This document shows, piece after piece, positions 40,973 to 49,239 of a stretch of 58,956 bases of DNA. Position 1 is the stretch's first letter; the number at the start of each line of letters is the position of its first letter. Source of the DNA: JAUSFM01 sp964343705 (GTDB lineage: Archaea > Nanobdellota > Nanobdellia > Woesearchaeales > UBA12501); contig CAYFJX010000010.1 of assembly GCA_964343705.1 (NCBI GenBank), forward strand, positions 1 through 58,956. The letters run 5' to 3'. The translations under genes were made by a program, and so were the position numbers. The notes beneath the pieces are model-generated. The model did not search any database. It had not been told where the DNA came from and saw only the letters and a program-made list of their open reading frames with translations.

Positions 40973-41278
40973 ATGGAATTAGTAGGAAAAGTATTAGGAA
41001 CAGCGGCAATTGTCGCTGGAATGGGTGTGGGAACAGCAGTGTTCCTTGAGAACTACCATCGACACTCACCAGCAATTCAAGGTACATTGCTTGGTGATGA
41101 TGAAAAAGCAGGATACATTCAAGAAGCACGTGATGAATTTGCAAAGGATCTTAAGTACACCACTGGTTCAGCAGCACAAAAAATTATGAAAGTTGTTGGT
41201 GAAGCTGGACAAGAGTATGTTGGTGCAACACAAAAGTACCAGCAGTCAATTGATGATATCCACTCAGTGAATCCTTGA
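40973..41278 (+). CDS. Small membrane-anchored hypothetical protein
   Basis: 101 residues from the ATG at 40973, with GGTGAT 7 bases upstream; the in-frame GTG at 40964 is part of that site. An N-terminal hydrophobic helix (LGTAAIVAGMGVGTAVFLEN) is followed by a helical, charged domain (DEKAGYIQEARDEFAKDLKY). Function unknown. Confidence 0.65.
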   Translation: MELVGKVLGTAAIVAGMGVGTAVFLENYHRHSPAIQGTLLGDDEKAGYIQEARDEFAKDLKYTTGSAAQKIMKVVGEAGQEYVGATQKYQQSIDDIHSVNP

Positions 41279-41298
41279 ATAGACTGCATAGGGGTGTA

Positions 41299-42093
41299 TC
41301 ATGCAAAGTCAGCAATAGCTTCTGAGTAGTCACCACGAGATATTGCAGGAGCCCATCTAAAGGCTACTTTGTACAGCCATGCAATAGAAAAACCCCACCA
41401 GGGACTAATGCCAAAGAACGCGCCAACAGCCATACAGGTAAGAACAGCGCATGATAATGAGACTTGAAGCGATGTGTTGTTTTCTAGTTTTCTGAGACTG
41501 GCCTGTGTACGATAGCGCTTGTATGCTCGAATAATACTTCCATCTTGGCCAGCACGCTTTTTCACTTCTGCTTCTGTATGTTTTCCTGTAGCAACAAGTT
41601 TTTTTACATCTTTTTTTACTGTTTCAAAAACTTGACCTTCTTCAGCAAGTAATGCATCCAAGTGATCAAGCACTGCAAAAAAACCTTGTGTTGTCTTAAC
41701 ATCATTTTCTTGGAAAAAAGCAGCTTGCCTTGCTAGAACTTGCCGTATTTTTTCAAATTCATCCAAAAAAATATTTTTACACATGAACAAGACTGCATCA
41801 AGATTCCTACTTTGCTCAGGGAGTGCATTTTTTAATTCAACAAGAGATGAAAGAAGAACATGCTGAGAAAAATTAATCATGTTATTGTAAAGAGGCATTT
41901 GCTTCCTAAGGATTATACCTTGGAGTTCGGCAAGGGCTGCCTGAAGGTCTTCATAATTTCGCTTATCATATGATCTGTTAATTTTTTTGACACAAGCAAC
42001 CTTTTCTTTTTCGTATTTTAAGCGTAGAACTGCTGCTTTTTTTGTCCACTCATCAATGCGTCGGACTCGCGTAAGTGCTTCATTGTAGTCCAT
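41299..42093 (-). CDS. Coiled-coil protein with C-terminal membrane segments
   Basis: 264 residues from the ATG at 42093 (MDYNEALTRVRRIDEWTKKA). Residues 1-215 are predicted helical and coiled coil; about 217-250 are two short hydrophobic stretches (VSLSCAVLTCMAVGAFFGIS, WWGFSIAWLYKVAF). Not recognised. Divergent from the HEFTH protein, with only 79 bases between the starts, so a shared regulatory region is likely. Confidence 0.65.
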   Translation of the reverse strand: MDYNEALTRVRRIDEWTKKAAVLRLKYEKEKVACVKKINRSYDKRNYEDLQAALAELQGIILRKQMPLYNNMINFSQHVLLSSLVELKNALPEQSRNLDAVLFMCKNIFLDEFEKIRQVLARQAAFFQENDVKTTQGFFAVLDHLDALLAEEGQVFETVKKDVKKLVATGKHTEAEVKKRAGQDGSIIRAYKRYRTQASLRKLENNTSLQVSLSCAVLTCMAVGAFFGISPWWGFSIAWLYKVAFRWAPAISRGDYSEAIADFA

Positions 42094-42172
42094 GATAGTA
42101 TTTAGGGAACACATTTTTAAAAAGGTTTTCAAAAGCAACTGGTTTTATAAGCAAGCACTTTTTGCTAATTAT

Positions 42173-43105
42173 ATGGACAAGTCTTTTTTAGAGAAAATAA
42201 CAGATAAGGCATTGAAGGAGCATTTAGGAACTATTCCCTTAGGATTGGTAGCTCAAGCTGTTGAGCACTACACTCATCAAATGGATGTATTAGTTCCTAA
42301 AACAAACAGAGATGAAAGAATTGTACAACCAGGTGAATGGGATGAAATGTTTCCTGTTGTGCGAGACCAGGTAAATAAATTCTTAGAAACAGATGTTCCA
42401 CTGTGTGAGTATGGAACTGGACTAAAAAATGGAGGATCTCGCTTTAATGCATACTTTGCCCTACAAAGTGCTTTAATAACAGCAATTTCAATTGCAGAAA
42501 TAGCAATGCAAGGCGGGATTCAAATGCCCACTGAGTTAATTAGGCCAGTAGTAAACACTGCTTTTTTAGTGTTTATAGGAAATCAAATGCGCAAACGTAA
42601 AGAAACAGCGAGTTACTTTCGGCTGTTTAAGAGTATTAACTTGAACACCAATAACAAATATGGGTTACACGAAGACATGGCCCATGAGTTCACCCACTGT
42701 ATACACCATGTTAAGAGTATCCCTACTATGTCCAGGTTTTGGGGGAAAAAGTATAATGTGTTTGAAGAAGGCCACGCAGTAAGTGTAGCCCGACACATGG
42801 GCCAGCAAATGTATGAAGAAACAGGCGATCTTGGATACACCTCTGAACAATTGTATTTTTGTCGCCATGCACTTCTAGAAATCGGAGGAGATGAAGTAGT
42901 ACACATTCTCCTTTCCTCAGACCAGGATGAAAGAAAAAAGGAACTAAGTAACACACCCATCCCAAAAGAAAATATAGATATATGCGACAGGTACGAATTA
43001 GGCACTGCGCTCTTTGCCTTGCACGAAATGGTCAATGGACCAGAGATCTATGCACAAGTTCTCCGTGGTGAATATGATTTCCCACCACTTCAAACCACAA
43101 ACTAA
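42173..43105 (+). CDS. Putative zinc metalloprotease (HEFTH)
   Basis: 310 residues from the ATG at 42173; the TTTTATAAGC box 28 bases upstream shows a leaderless mRNA. DMAHEFTHCIHHVK contains HExxH (H171, E172, H175), and FEEGHAVSVARHMG 22 residues later offers the third ligand glutamate (E198/E199) as in gluzincins. A hydrophobic stretch at 95-135 may be a membrane or core segment. Family not otherwise recognised; substrate unknown. Confidence 0.7.
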   Translation: MDKSFLEKITDKALKEHLGTIPLGLVAQAVEHYTHQMDVLVPKTNRDERIVQPGEWDEMFPVVRDQVNKFLETDVPLCEYGTGLKNGGSRFNAYFALQSALITAISIAEIAMQGGIQMPTELIRPVVNTAFLVFIGNQMRKRKETASYFRLFKSINLNTNNKYGLHEDMAHEFTHCIHHVKSIPTMSRFWGKKYNVFEEGHAVSVARHMGQQMYEETGDLGYTSEQLYFCRHALLEIGGDEVVHILLSSDQDERKKELSNTPIPKENIDICDRYELGTALFALHEMVNGPEIYAQVLRGEYDFPPLQTTN

Positions 43106-43133
43106 ATAAAGCAACCAGTGCACAGGCGCGTGT

Positions 43134-43724
43134 ATGACAGAGAAAGCAGGGAAACTCATTGTTATTTATGGTGGAAACAACATTGGCAAGACCACGCAAG
43201 CAAAACAGCTTGTTGAATGGTTAAAAGAACAAGGCCATGACTCAGAATATCTCAAATACCCTATCTATGACAGTCCCACAGGTAAGCGCATCAATGGTAT
43301 TCTTCGTGAACACAAGGAAAAGAACATTTCTGAGCAGGAATTCCAAGAACTCTATTATGAAAACAGAAAGGAGTTTGAACCACAACTTCGCAAACTACTC
43401 AACCAAGGAAAAATAGTTGTTGCAGAGGATTACATTGGAACCAGCCTTGCTTGGGGATCTGCAAAAGGAGCAGAGTATGAATACTTAAAGAAACTAAACA
43501 GTGATTTAGTACAAGAAGACCTCTGCATTCTGATGAATGGTAAACGCTTTCTGGAAGGTAAAGAACAAGGGCACATCCATGAAGAAAATGAACAATTAAT
43601 GGAAAAAGTGCGAGAACGACACGCTGAAATTGGTAAAGAACTTGGATGGCAGGAAGTCAATGCAAACCAAGGAAAAGAAAAAGTGTTTGAAGAAATAAAG
43701 AAAATTGTTGAAAAGGTTGTTTAA
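43134..43724 (+). CDS. tmk: Thymidylate kinase-like P-loop kinase
   Basis: 196 residues. The P-loop IVIYGGNNIGKTTQAKQLVE (residues about 9-28) has GxxxxGKT. KYPIYDSPTGKRINGIL is the dNMP-binding region, VVAEDYIGTSLAWG the DRY-like motif, and ERHAEIGKELGW a late helix. Phosphorylates dTMP to dTDP. It stands 133 bases from the convergent dut gene, so both dTTP-supply steps lie side by side. Confidence 0.85.
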   Translation: MTEKAGKLIVIYGGNNIGKTTQAKQLVEWLKEQGHDSEYLKYPIYDSPTGKRINGILREHKEKNISEQEFQELYYENRKEFEPQLRKLLNQGKIVVAEDYIGTSLAWGSAKGAEYEYLKKLNSDLVQEDLCILMNGKRFLEGKEQGHIHEENEQLMEKVRERHAEIGKELGWQEVNANQGKEKVFEEIKKIVEKVV

Positions 43725-43801
43725 GCCTCTTCATCCCTATCTTCAAAAAATGATCCTAGTCTCTTACAATTCTTTTGCGCTTCCCAACTTGCTGTCATTG
43801 A

Positions 43802-43830
43802 ACACCTCTTTTTTATCTCTTTTTTTTGAA
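43802..43830 (+). terminator. Poly-T terminator region after tmk
   Basis: CACCTCTTTTTTATC followed by TCTTTTTTTTG forms two T-runs about 80 bases after the tmk stop; archaeal RNA polymerase stops at such T-rich tracts. Confidence 0.5.
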
Positions 43831-43855
43831 TGTAATGAACAGTATAGTGATAATG

Positions 43856-44335
43856 CTATGTTTCTTTGACTACATACTCTTTACTAAGCTTGAATCCTGG
43901 TCCTGTATTATCACTGTGACCATAGCCGCCTTCTCCGCGTGCAGTGTCTGCATCCAATTCTTCTACTTCTTCAAGCTCTGCACATTCTACTTTTTTGAAT
44001 ACAGCTTGAGCAATTTTGTCACCTTTATTCACTGAAAAAGGTTCCTTGCCAAGATTAATGAGTAAAATACCAATAAGTCCCCTGTAGCCTGCATCCACAG
44101 TACCAGGAGCGTTTACAATGCTAATCCCATGCTTTGCTGCCAGACCAGAACGCGGCCGTATTTGACATTCAAAGCCAATAGGAAGTTGAATCTTAATACC
44201 TGCTGAGAAATAACGTTGCTCACCAGGTTGCATTGAACCAGCCTCTGCGGCATATAAGTCCATGCCAGCATCGCCGTGAAAAGAATAACCTGGGAGAGGA
44301 AGTGTTTTGTCCACTCGTGTTATTTTTACCTTCAT
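43856..44335 (-). CDS. dut: dUTP diphosphatase
   Basis: 159 residues, trimeric dUTPase. Five motifs: HGDAGMDLYA, RPRSGLAAKHGI, NAPGTVDAGYRGLIG, GDKIAQAVF and the flexible C-terminal RGEGGYGHSD. Hydrolyses dUTP to dUMP, the ThyA substrate, and keeps uracil out of DNA, consistent with the nearby EndoQ. Reverse strand, convergent with tmk. Confidence 0.96.
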   Translation of the reverse strand: MKVKITRVDKTLPLPGYSFHGDAGMDLYAAEAGSMQPGEQRYFSAGIKIQLPIGFECQIRPRSGLAAKHGISIVNAPGTVDAGYRGLIGILLINLGKEPFSVNKGDKIAQAVFKKVECAELEEVEELDADTARGEGGYGHSDNTGPGFKLSKEYVVKET

Positions 44336-44536
44336 TATGCTCCCCTAAGTTGTCCAAACACCCTCTGATTCCCTGAAAAAATATTCAAAAATCGTCATTG
44401 GTTGTTATTCTTATTTCTGGGATGGGACCTATTTAAAGTATGTGCAACTACAAAATATAGTTTACAGAATACACTTAAGAAGTGTTAGTACGACAGAGAG
44501 AAAGAAATAAAAACACACCCATCACACACACAAATA

Positions 44537-45214
44537 ATGGCAGAATACAAAGATGCACCTTGGTCACTTCGGAAAAAAATAGGCGCTGTAAGTGCTGTTG
44601 CAATATTCTTAGGGATATTAGGTGTTGACCAAGTAGTAGAACATAGGAAACAACAACAAAAAGAGGAATATATAGCACTGGCAAAAGCACGATATGCTAC
44701 AGCACGACAGGTATGCATTGACGCTGGAAACCAAGAAGTTATGGACGAAGTTGACACTCTGTGGACCTTCTGGCACAATGTTGCAGACCAGACAAGAACC
44801 CGTATTGACTCACTTCATGTATTTATGGATGACAAAGAATACCAGGCAGTCAAGAAGGCAAAAAAAGCTGAAAAACAATTTGATCCCCCAAAAAAAGGGT
44901 ATTTCTTTTTTAATTATGAAGGAAGCAGACTTAACATAAACTACACCCCTCCTGCTAAGAGCAAGGAAAAAGCATGGAGGCTAACTGATTTTGATGGAAA
45001 TGGAATTCAGCCTGATGACACTACTTTAGAACCTTCAGCAGGAAAGAATATTGAAGCACGGCTTAATAACGCGTTTGGGAAGGAAGAAGAATTCACCAGA
45101 AGAGAACTAGCTATTCTCAAAGATGCCAATGCACTTATCAAAGATCGTTATGGTAACCAATACCAAAAACCGCGTCATGAATTCCCACGGTGTGAATCTG
45201 CAGGCCGCTACTAA
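44537..45214 (+). CDS. Membrane-anchored hypothetical protein, 225 aa
   Basis: Not recognised. One N-terminal transmembrane helix (GAVSAVAIFLGILGVDQVVE) followed by a helical and then beta-containing domain (YFFFNYEGSRLNINY; LTDFDGNGIQPDDTTL). The upstream region carries TTTAAAG and AATATAGTTT promoter-like stretches (44433-44465). Confidence 0.65.
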   Translation: MAEYKDAPWSLRKKIGAVSAVAIFLGILGVDQVVEHRKQQQKEEYIALAKARYATARQVCIDAGNQEVMDEVDTLWTFWHNVADQTRTRIDSLHVFMDDKEYQAVKKAKKAEKQFDPPKKGYFFFNYEGSRLNINYTPPAKSKEKAWRLTDFDGNGIQPDDTTLEPSAGKNIEARLNNAFGKEEEFTRRELAILKDANALIKDRYGNQYQKPRHEFPRCESAGRY

Positions 45215-45217
45215 GAA

Positions 45218-45727
45218 CTAAGCACCTTTATCAAAACTAAAAACTTCTTCTAATTTCTCACTTACCACTTTACCAGAACCAGCGTCAACTTTGATGTTAA
45301 GTGTTTTCATGGTTTGTGTCACATACGTAACATTGTACACTTGGCCTTCTGCAATGTTTTGCAGCACCACAATTTTCTTAACAGGCAACTCAGCAGGATA
45401 TTTCTTGTGTTGAAGATCATGAAGCATAGTAAGTACATCAGGAACATCTGTTTGCACCTCACCCATCTTCAAGGCTTTGATGGTGCTACCTGGTTTTTTG
45501 AATGCTTTTTCAGGTTTTGAAATGGTAAGCATATCTTCAGCAAGGGTCACAGTGGTTATCATTTCATCACCACTCCCTGCACCATCACAGTAGCCAAGCT
45601 GCCAGGTCATGCCTTTTTTGTCAATCATCATAAAGACATGCGCAAGAAAGCACGTAGCATGCTGTTTGTGCCAAGCTTGAAATTCTTTGTGGTTTTCAAT
45701 ATCTTGGACAATACTTTGGATTTTCAT
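45218..45727 (-). CDS. Hypothetical protein, 169 aa
   Basis: Not recognised. Soluble alpha/beta protein: HATCFLAHVFMMIDKKGMTW, LGYCDGAGSGDEMITTVTLA and a C-terminal VYNVTYVTQTMKTLNIKVDA. It starts 12 bases after the preceding reverse-strand gene and is probably in the same transcript. Confidence 0.62.
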   Translation of the reverse strand: MKIQSIVQDIENHKEFQAWHKQHATCFLAHVFMMIDKKGMTWQLGYCDGAGSGDEMITTVTLAEDMLTISKPEKAFKKPGSTIKALKMGEVQTDVPDVLTMLHDLQHKKYPAELPVKKIVVLQNIAEGQVYNVTYVTQTMKTLNIKVDAGSGKVVSEKLEEVFSFDKGA

Positions 45728-45739
45728 AGAAAAAAGGAT

Positions 45740-46243
45740 TTATTCTTCGTTTAAAAATCTTGTGAAAAATGTGTCTTGCTTGTAGGGTGTTAGAAGCAGG
45801 TATGGCAAGCCATTAGTAAATGCAGGGTGGTCCCTGTAGAGCGCCACCATATGATCAAGAGGCATAACACAGACCCCCACAAGTTCAGTTTCTTGGACCT
45901 CTTCAACAAGCTCATCAAAACCAATTGCTTCTGGCTTCAATTTGTATGGACGCAGAACATCTTCAAGTCTCTTTCGAAGCCGGGCATGAACAAAGTTTGC
46001 ATCTTCAACAACTGAGAAAAACTGCAGTTCACCATCTTCTTCATCATCTACAAAATCAATCACCCTCTTAACAAACCTTGCAGCGTAAGAAGCATGGTTT
46101 TCATCAGCAACACCCACAAGGTACAAGCTGACAGCAGCACTACCAAAATCAGCAGTGTAAAACCCAGCTTCATCAGCAAGAGCAACTATCTCTTTGCTAT
46201 CAGCAGCTAGATGCTGTACTTCAGGATCATGACCGTGTCTCAT
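45740..46243 (-). CDS. Hypothetical protein, 167 aa
   Basis: Not recognised. The ATG at 46243 (MRHGHDPEVQHLAADSKEIV) lies 25-30 bases after a TTTTATAAAG box, so it is preferred over the GTG at 46291. Body: FYTADFGSAAVSLYLVGVAD, FVDDEEDGELQFFSVVEDAN, VGVCVMPLDHMVALYRDHP. Divergent from EndoQ. Confidence 0.62.
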   Translation of the reverse strand: MRHGHDPEVQHLAADSKEIVALADEAGFYTADFGSAAVSLYLVGVADENHASYAARFVKRVIDFVDDEEDGELQFFSVVEDANFVHARLRKRLEDVLRPYKLKPEAIGFDELVEEVQETELVGVCVMPLDHMVALYRDHPAFTNGLPYLLLTPYKQDTFFTRFLNEE

Positions 46244-46325
46244 AAGGCAAAGGGAAAAGAGGTGCTTTATAAAAGTTTCCGGGCTGGACACAAACTATAT
46301 AAAAACCAGCAAGATGTAGCGCATT

Positions 46326-47603
46326 ATGCCAATCATAACTGACCTGCATCTTCATTCTAAGTATGCACGAGCCTGCTCCAAAGATTTAGACATAGACAAC
46401 CTGGAAAAGTATGCACGAATTAAAGGTGTTGACATGCTTGGCAGTGCTGACTTTACGCACCCAAAATGGATCCAAGAACTAAAAAGTAAACTCACTGAAA
46501 ACACCACTGGCCAAAAAGGAGTACATGAAACAACAAGTGGTTTTAAGTTCTTGCTCACTACTGAACTTTCTTTTATTTACACACAGGATGGTAAAGGACG
46601 GAAAGTTCATCTTGTTATTCTCGCGCCAAACTTTGGTGTGGTTGATCAAATCACCGAACAAATGCTTAAGCATGGACGAGTGGATTATGATGGCCGGCCT
46701 ATTTTTGGCATTAGCTGCATTCAATTCTTAGAAGAGATGAAAGCTATAAGTAGAGACATTGAGATAATTCCTGCCCACATATGGACACCTTGGTTTAGCA
46801 TGTTTGGTTCAAACTCTGGCTTTGATACAGTGAAACAATGTTTTGGCGAGTATACTAAACACATTCACGCACTGGAAACTGGCCTCTCTTCTGACCCACC
46901 TATGAACTGGCGTCTGAGTCAGTTAGATAAGTACAATTTAGTTTCATTCTCAGATTCCCACAGTTTTTGGCCATGGCGCATGGGTAGAGAAGCAACACTC
47001 TTTGATTTCACACCTGACACTGTAACTTATGAAAAACTTGTGCAAGCGCTTCGAACAGGCGATAAACTACACAGCACGATTGAAGTTGATCCAAATTATG
47101 GAAAATACCATCTAGATGGTCACCGAAATTGCAACATTTGTATGGAACCCAAAGAGAGCATTAAGCACAAGAAAATATGCCCTCAATGTAAGAAGCCATT
47201 AACAATTGGAGTCTTGCATCGGGTTGAAGAACTTGCTGATAGAGAAGAAGGATTTAAACTGGCAAATACAAAGCCTTTCAAGACATTACTCCCTTTGTCA
47301 GAGCTTATCTCCAAGGTGTTGGGAAAAGGCTTGGCCACCAAGACTGTATCACAAGCCTTTGAAAAACTATTGCAAAAAGGAACATCAGAGTATAACATTT
47401 TACTTAATCTTCCTGAAAAAGACTTGGCAGAAGCAACTGATCCTGCAATTGTGAGTGCAATCCTAAACAACAGGAAAGGAACAGTAGAAGTTCAACCAGG
47501 GTACGACGGAGAGTATGGCATTCCTTTATTTGGAGACAAAGCTCAAGAAGTTAAACCTCTTAAACCAATTCCCCAACCACAAAAATCACTGAGTGAATTC
47601 TAA
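46326..47603 (+). CDS. DNA endonuclease Q (EndoQ)
   Basis: 425 residues. N-terminal PHP nuclease domain: ITDLHLHSKYARACSKDLDI, then the helix-rich barrel with PAHIWTPWFSMFGSNSGFD and SFSDSHSFWPWRMGREATLF. A zinc finger CNICMEPKESIKHKKICPQC follows at about 262-281. EndoQ cuts DNA 5' to deaminated bases (uracil, hypoxanthine) in archaeal repair. The ACTATATAAAAACC box (46294-46307) lies just upstream, giving a leaderless mRNA. Confidence 0.93.
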   Translation: MPIITDLHLHSKYARACSKDLDIDNLEKYARIKGVDMLGSADFTHPKWIQELKSKLTENTTGQKGVHETTSGFKFLLTTELSFIYTQDGKGRKVHLVILAPNFGVVDQITEQMLKHGRVDYDGRPIFGISCIQFLEEMKAISRDIEIIPAHIWTPWFSMFGSNSGFDTVKQCFGEYTKHIHALETGLSSDPPMNWRLSQLDKYNLVSFSDSHSFWPWRMGREATLFDFTPDTVTYEKLVQALRTGDKLHSTIEVDPNYGKYHLDGHRNCNICMEPKESIKHKKICPQCKKPLTIGVLHRVEELADREEGFKLANTKPFKTLLPLSELISKVLGKGLATKTVSQAFEKLLQKGTSEYNILLNLPEKDLAEATDPAIVSAILNNRKGTVEVQPGYDGEYGIPLFGDKAQEVKPLKPIPQPQKSLSEF

Positions 47604-47692
47604 TTAAGAATATTGTTTTGTTCCATAGATAGGTTTGGTTCTGTGTAGAGATTAAAGAAAAAAAGAAAAAAACAAAAAAAATAGAGAGAATT

Positions 47693-48067
47693 TTAACGTC
47701 GTCGACGGCGGCGTCGCTTAGATGCTTTTTTAGGAGCAGCTTTTCGTCGCTTACGTCGAGTAGTTTTCTTCTTAGTAGTTTTCCGCTTAGCTTTTCGCTT
47801 AGTAGTTTTCCGCTTAGCTTTACGCTTAGTGGTCTTCTTCTTAGCTTTACGCTTAGTAGTTTTCCGCTTAGCTTTACGCTTAGTGGTCTTCTTCTTAGCT
47901 TTTCGCTTAGTGGTTTTCTTTTTAGCTTTTCGCTTAGTGGTCTTCTTCTTAGCTTTTCGCTTAGTAGTTTTCCGCTTAGCTTTACGCTTAGTGGTCTTCT
48001 TCTTAGCTTTTCGCCGAGTTGATTTCCGCTTAGCTGATTTTTTAGCTGCTTTACGTCTTCGTCGCAT
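47693..48067 (-). CDS. Lysine-rich histone H1-like repeat protein
   Basis: 124 residues from the ATG at 48067; GAGGTGATT lies 9 bases upstream and decides the start. It consists almost entirely of about nine to ten copies of a 9-residue unit KAK(K/R)KTTKR (27-bp DNA repeats), bounded by Arg/Lys-rich ends. This resembles the C-terminal domain of histone H1 and bacterial H1-like proteins (alanine/lysine/threonine), so it probably condenses DNA or binds RNA. The repeats could change copy number by slippage. Confidence 0.82.
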   Translation of the reverse strand: MRRRRKAAKKSAKRKSTRRKAKKKTTKRKAKRKTTKRKAKKKTTKRKAKKKTTKRKAKKKTTKRKAKRKTTKRKAKKKTTKRKAKRKTTKRKAKRKTTKKKTTRRKRRKAAPKKASKRRRRRRR

Positions 48068-48108
48068 TGCCAAAACAATCACCTCATTTTTTAATTATTG
48101 CGCATAAG

Positions 48109-48190
48109 TAATGCGTTACCTTAATCTTGGCGTTTTTTATTTATAAATATTTCGTTTTATTTTACAGTATACGAAGTATAAACGCATTAT
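48109..48190. promoter_or_regulatory. Divergent promoter with inverted repeat
   Basis: TAATGCGTT (48109-48117) and AACGCATTA (48181-48189) form a 9-bp inverted repeat bracketing the AT-rich core TTTATTTATAAATATTTCG. It sits between the divergent H1-like and methyltransferase genes and may be a shared operator. Confidence 0.4.
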
Positions 48191-48223
48191 AGACAAACAA
48201 AGTAAGCAAACAAAAAAAAGTAA

Positions 48224-49201
48224 ATGAAAAGTTTTATCAAGAAGAAACATTACCAGCAAAGTAAAATGAAAATATATACAGCCCACATATCACTGAAGAT
48301 TCTTAATGCTGTAGTAGAAAAAATAAAAGAAAAAAAGGAATTAACTAACTTAGATACAGAGCGATGCACAGAACTGATCAAAAAACAGTGCATGCAAAAC
48401 AAAAAACTAACTCTGTTGCTGTCCACTGCAAAATCATTTGAAGACATAGAACGTGCAAAAGAATTAAAAAAACTTATTAAAGAAGTAAGAGCAGTTATAC
48501 GACGACAATACGGACTTTTTCAGACAAAAGACATCATCAAAGCACCTGGGTTACTACAAGACCTTGACAAAGCACTTAAGAAAATTGCAAAAGAAAACAA
48601 AGCAGAGAACCTGTTTGATGATCAGAAAGTACAAAAAATACACATGGAACTACTTAAAATCCATGTATCAACAAAGGAGCGCTTACCTTTTTACTCAAAA
48701 TTTTTTCAAGACATTTTTGCAGTAACAGGAAGACCAAAAAGCATTTTGGACATTGCCTGTGGATTTAATCCACTTGCGATACAATACATGAACCACACAC
48801 CTGAAAGATATACTGCAACAGAATTAAACAAAAAAGATACAGCCATCATTACATCTTATTTCACCACATTGCAAAAAGTCGACCAGTACAAGAAACTGAA
48901 ATTGAAAACAATTCAGTGCGATCTTGAAAAAAAAGAAGATGTAAACAAGCTTCGTGGAAACTTTGATGTGTGTTTTGCACTAAAAATTTTTGACTTGTTA
49001 GAAAACAAAACAAGTGAATACATTGTAAAAAAAATAACATGCAAGTGGCTGATTGCAAGTTTTTCAACAAAAACAATAACAAAAGCACCTATGCGCTTTA
49101 AGCGGCGTGCAAGTTTTCAGAAAATGCTGCGAAGACTAGGTTTTGAGTATACCACAATCACGTTCTCCAATGAAATTGCCTATGTAATAAAGAAAAAATA
49201 A
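48224..49201 (+). CDS. 16S rRNA (guanine1405-N7)-methyltransferase family (FmrO/RmtB-like)
   Basis: 325 residues. The helical N-terminal domain (about 1-140) is followed by the family hallmark HVSTKERLPFYSKFFQDIF (147-165) and the SAM motif I SILDIACGFNPLAIQYM (173-189). The core continues with YTATELNKKDTAIITSYF, the CFALKIFDLLE stretch and a RRASFQKMLRRLGFEY tail. FmrO/Arm/Rmt enzymes methylate the ribosomal A site and give aminoglycoside resistance in bacteria. In an archaeon the natural role is open: self-protection, rRNA modification, or a distant homologue with another target. Confidence 0.8.
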   Translation: MKSFIKKKHYQQSKMKIYTAHISLKILNAVVEKIKEKKELTNLDTERCTELIKKQCMQNKKLTLLLSTAKSFEDIERAKELKKLIKEVRAVIRRQYGLFQTKDIIKAPGLLQDLDKALKKIAKENKAENLFDDQKVQKIHMELLKIHVSTKERLPFYSKFFQDIFAVTGRPKSILDIACGFNPLAIQYMNHTPERYTATELNKKDTAIITSYFTTLQKVDQYKKLKLKTIQCDLEKKEDVNKLRGNFDVCFALKIFDLLENKTSEYIVKKITCKWLIASFSTKTITKAPMRFKRRASFQKMLRRLGFEYTTITFSNEIAYVIKKK

Positions 49202-49239
49202 TATAGAGTGACCCTCTGCAGACCTTAAACAGGGAAAAA

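Noticed and set aside
47829..48107. Long plus-strand frame rich in VVFFLAFRLVV
   Set aside because: It is the antisense of the 27-bp repeats of the H1-like gene; the repeats keep several frames open.
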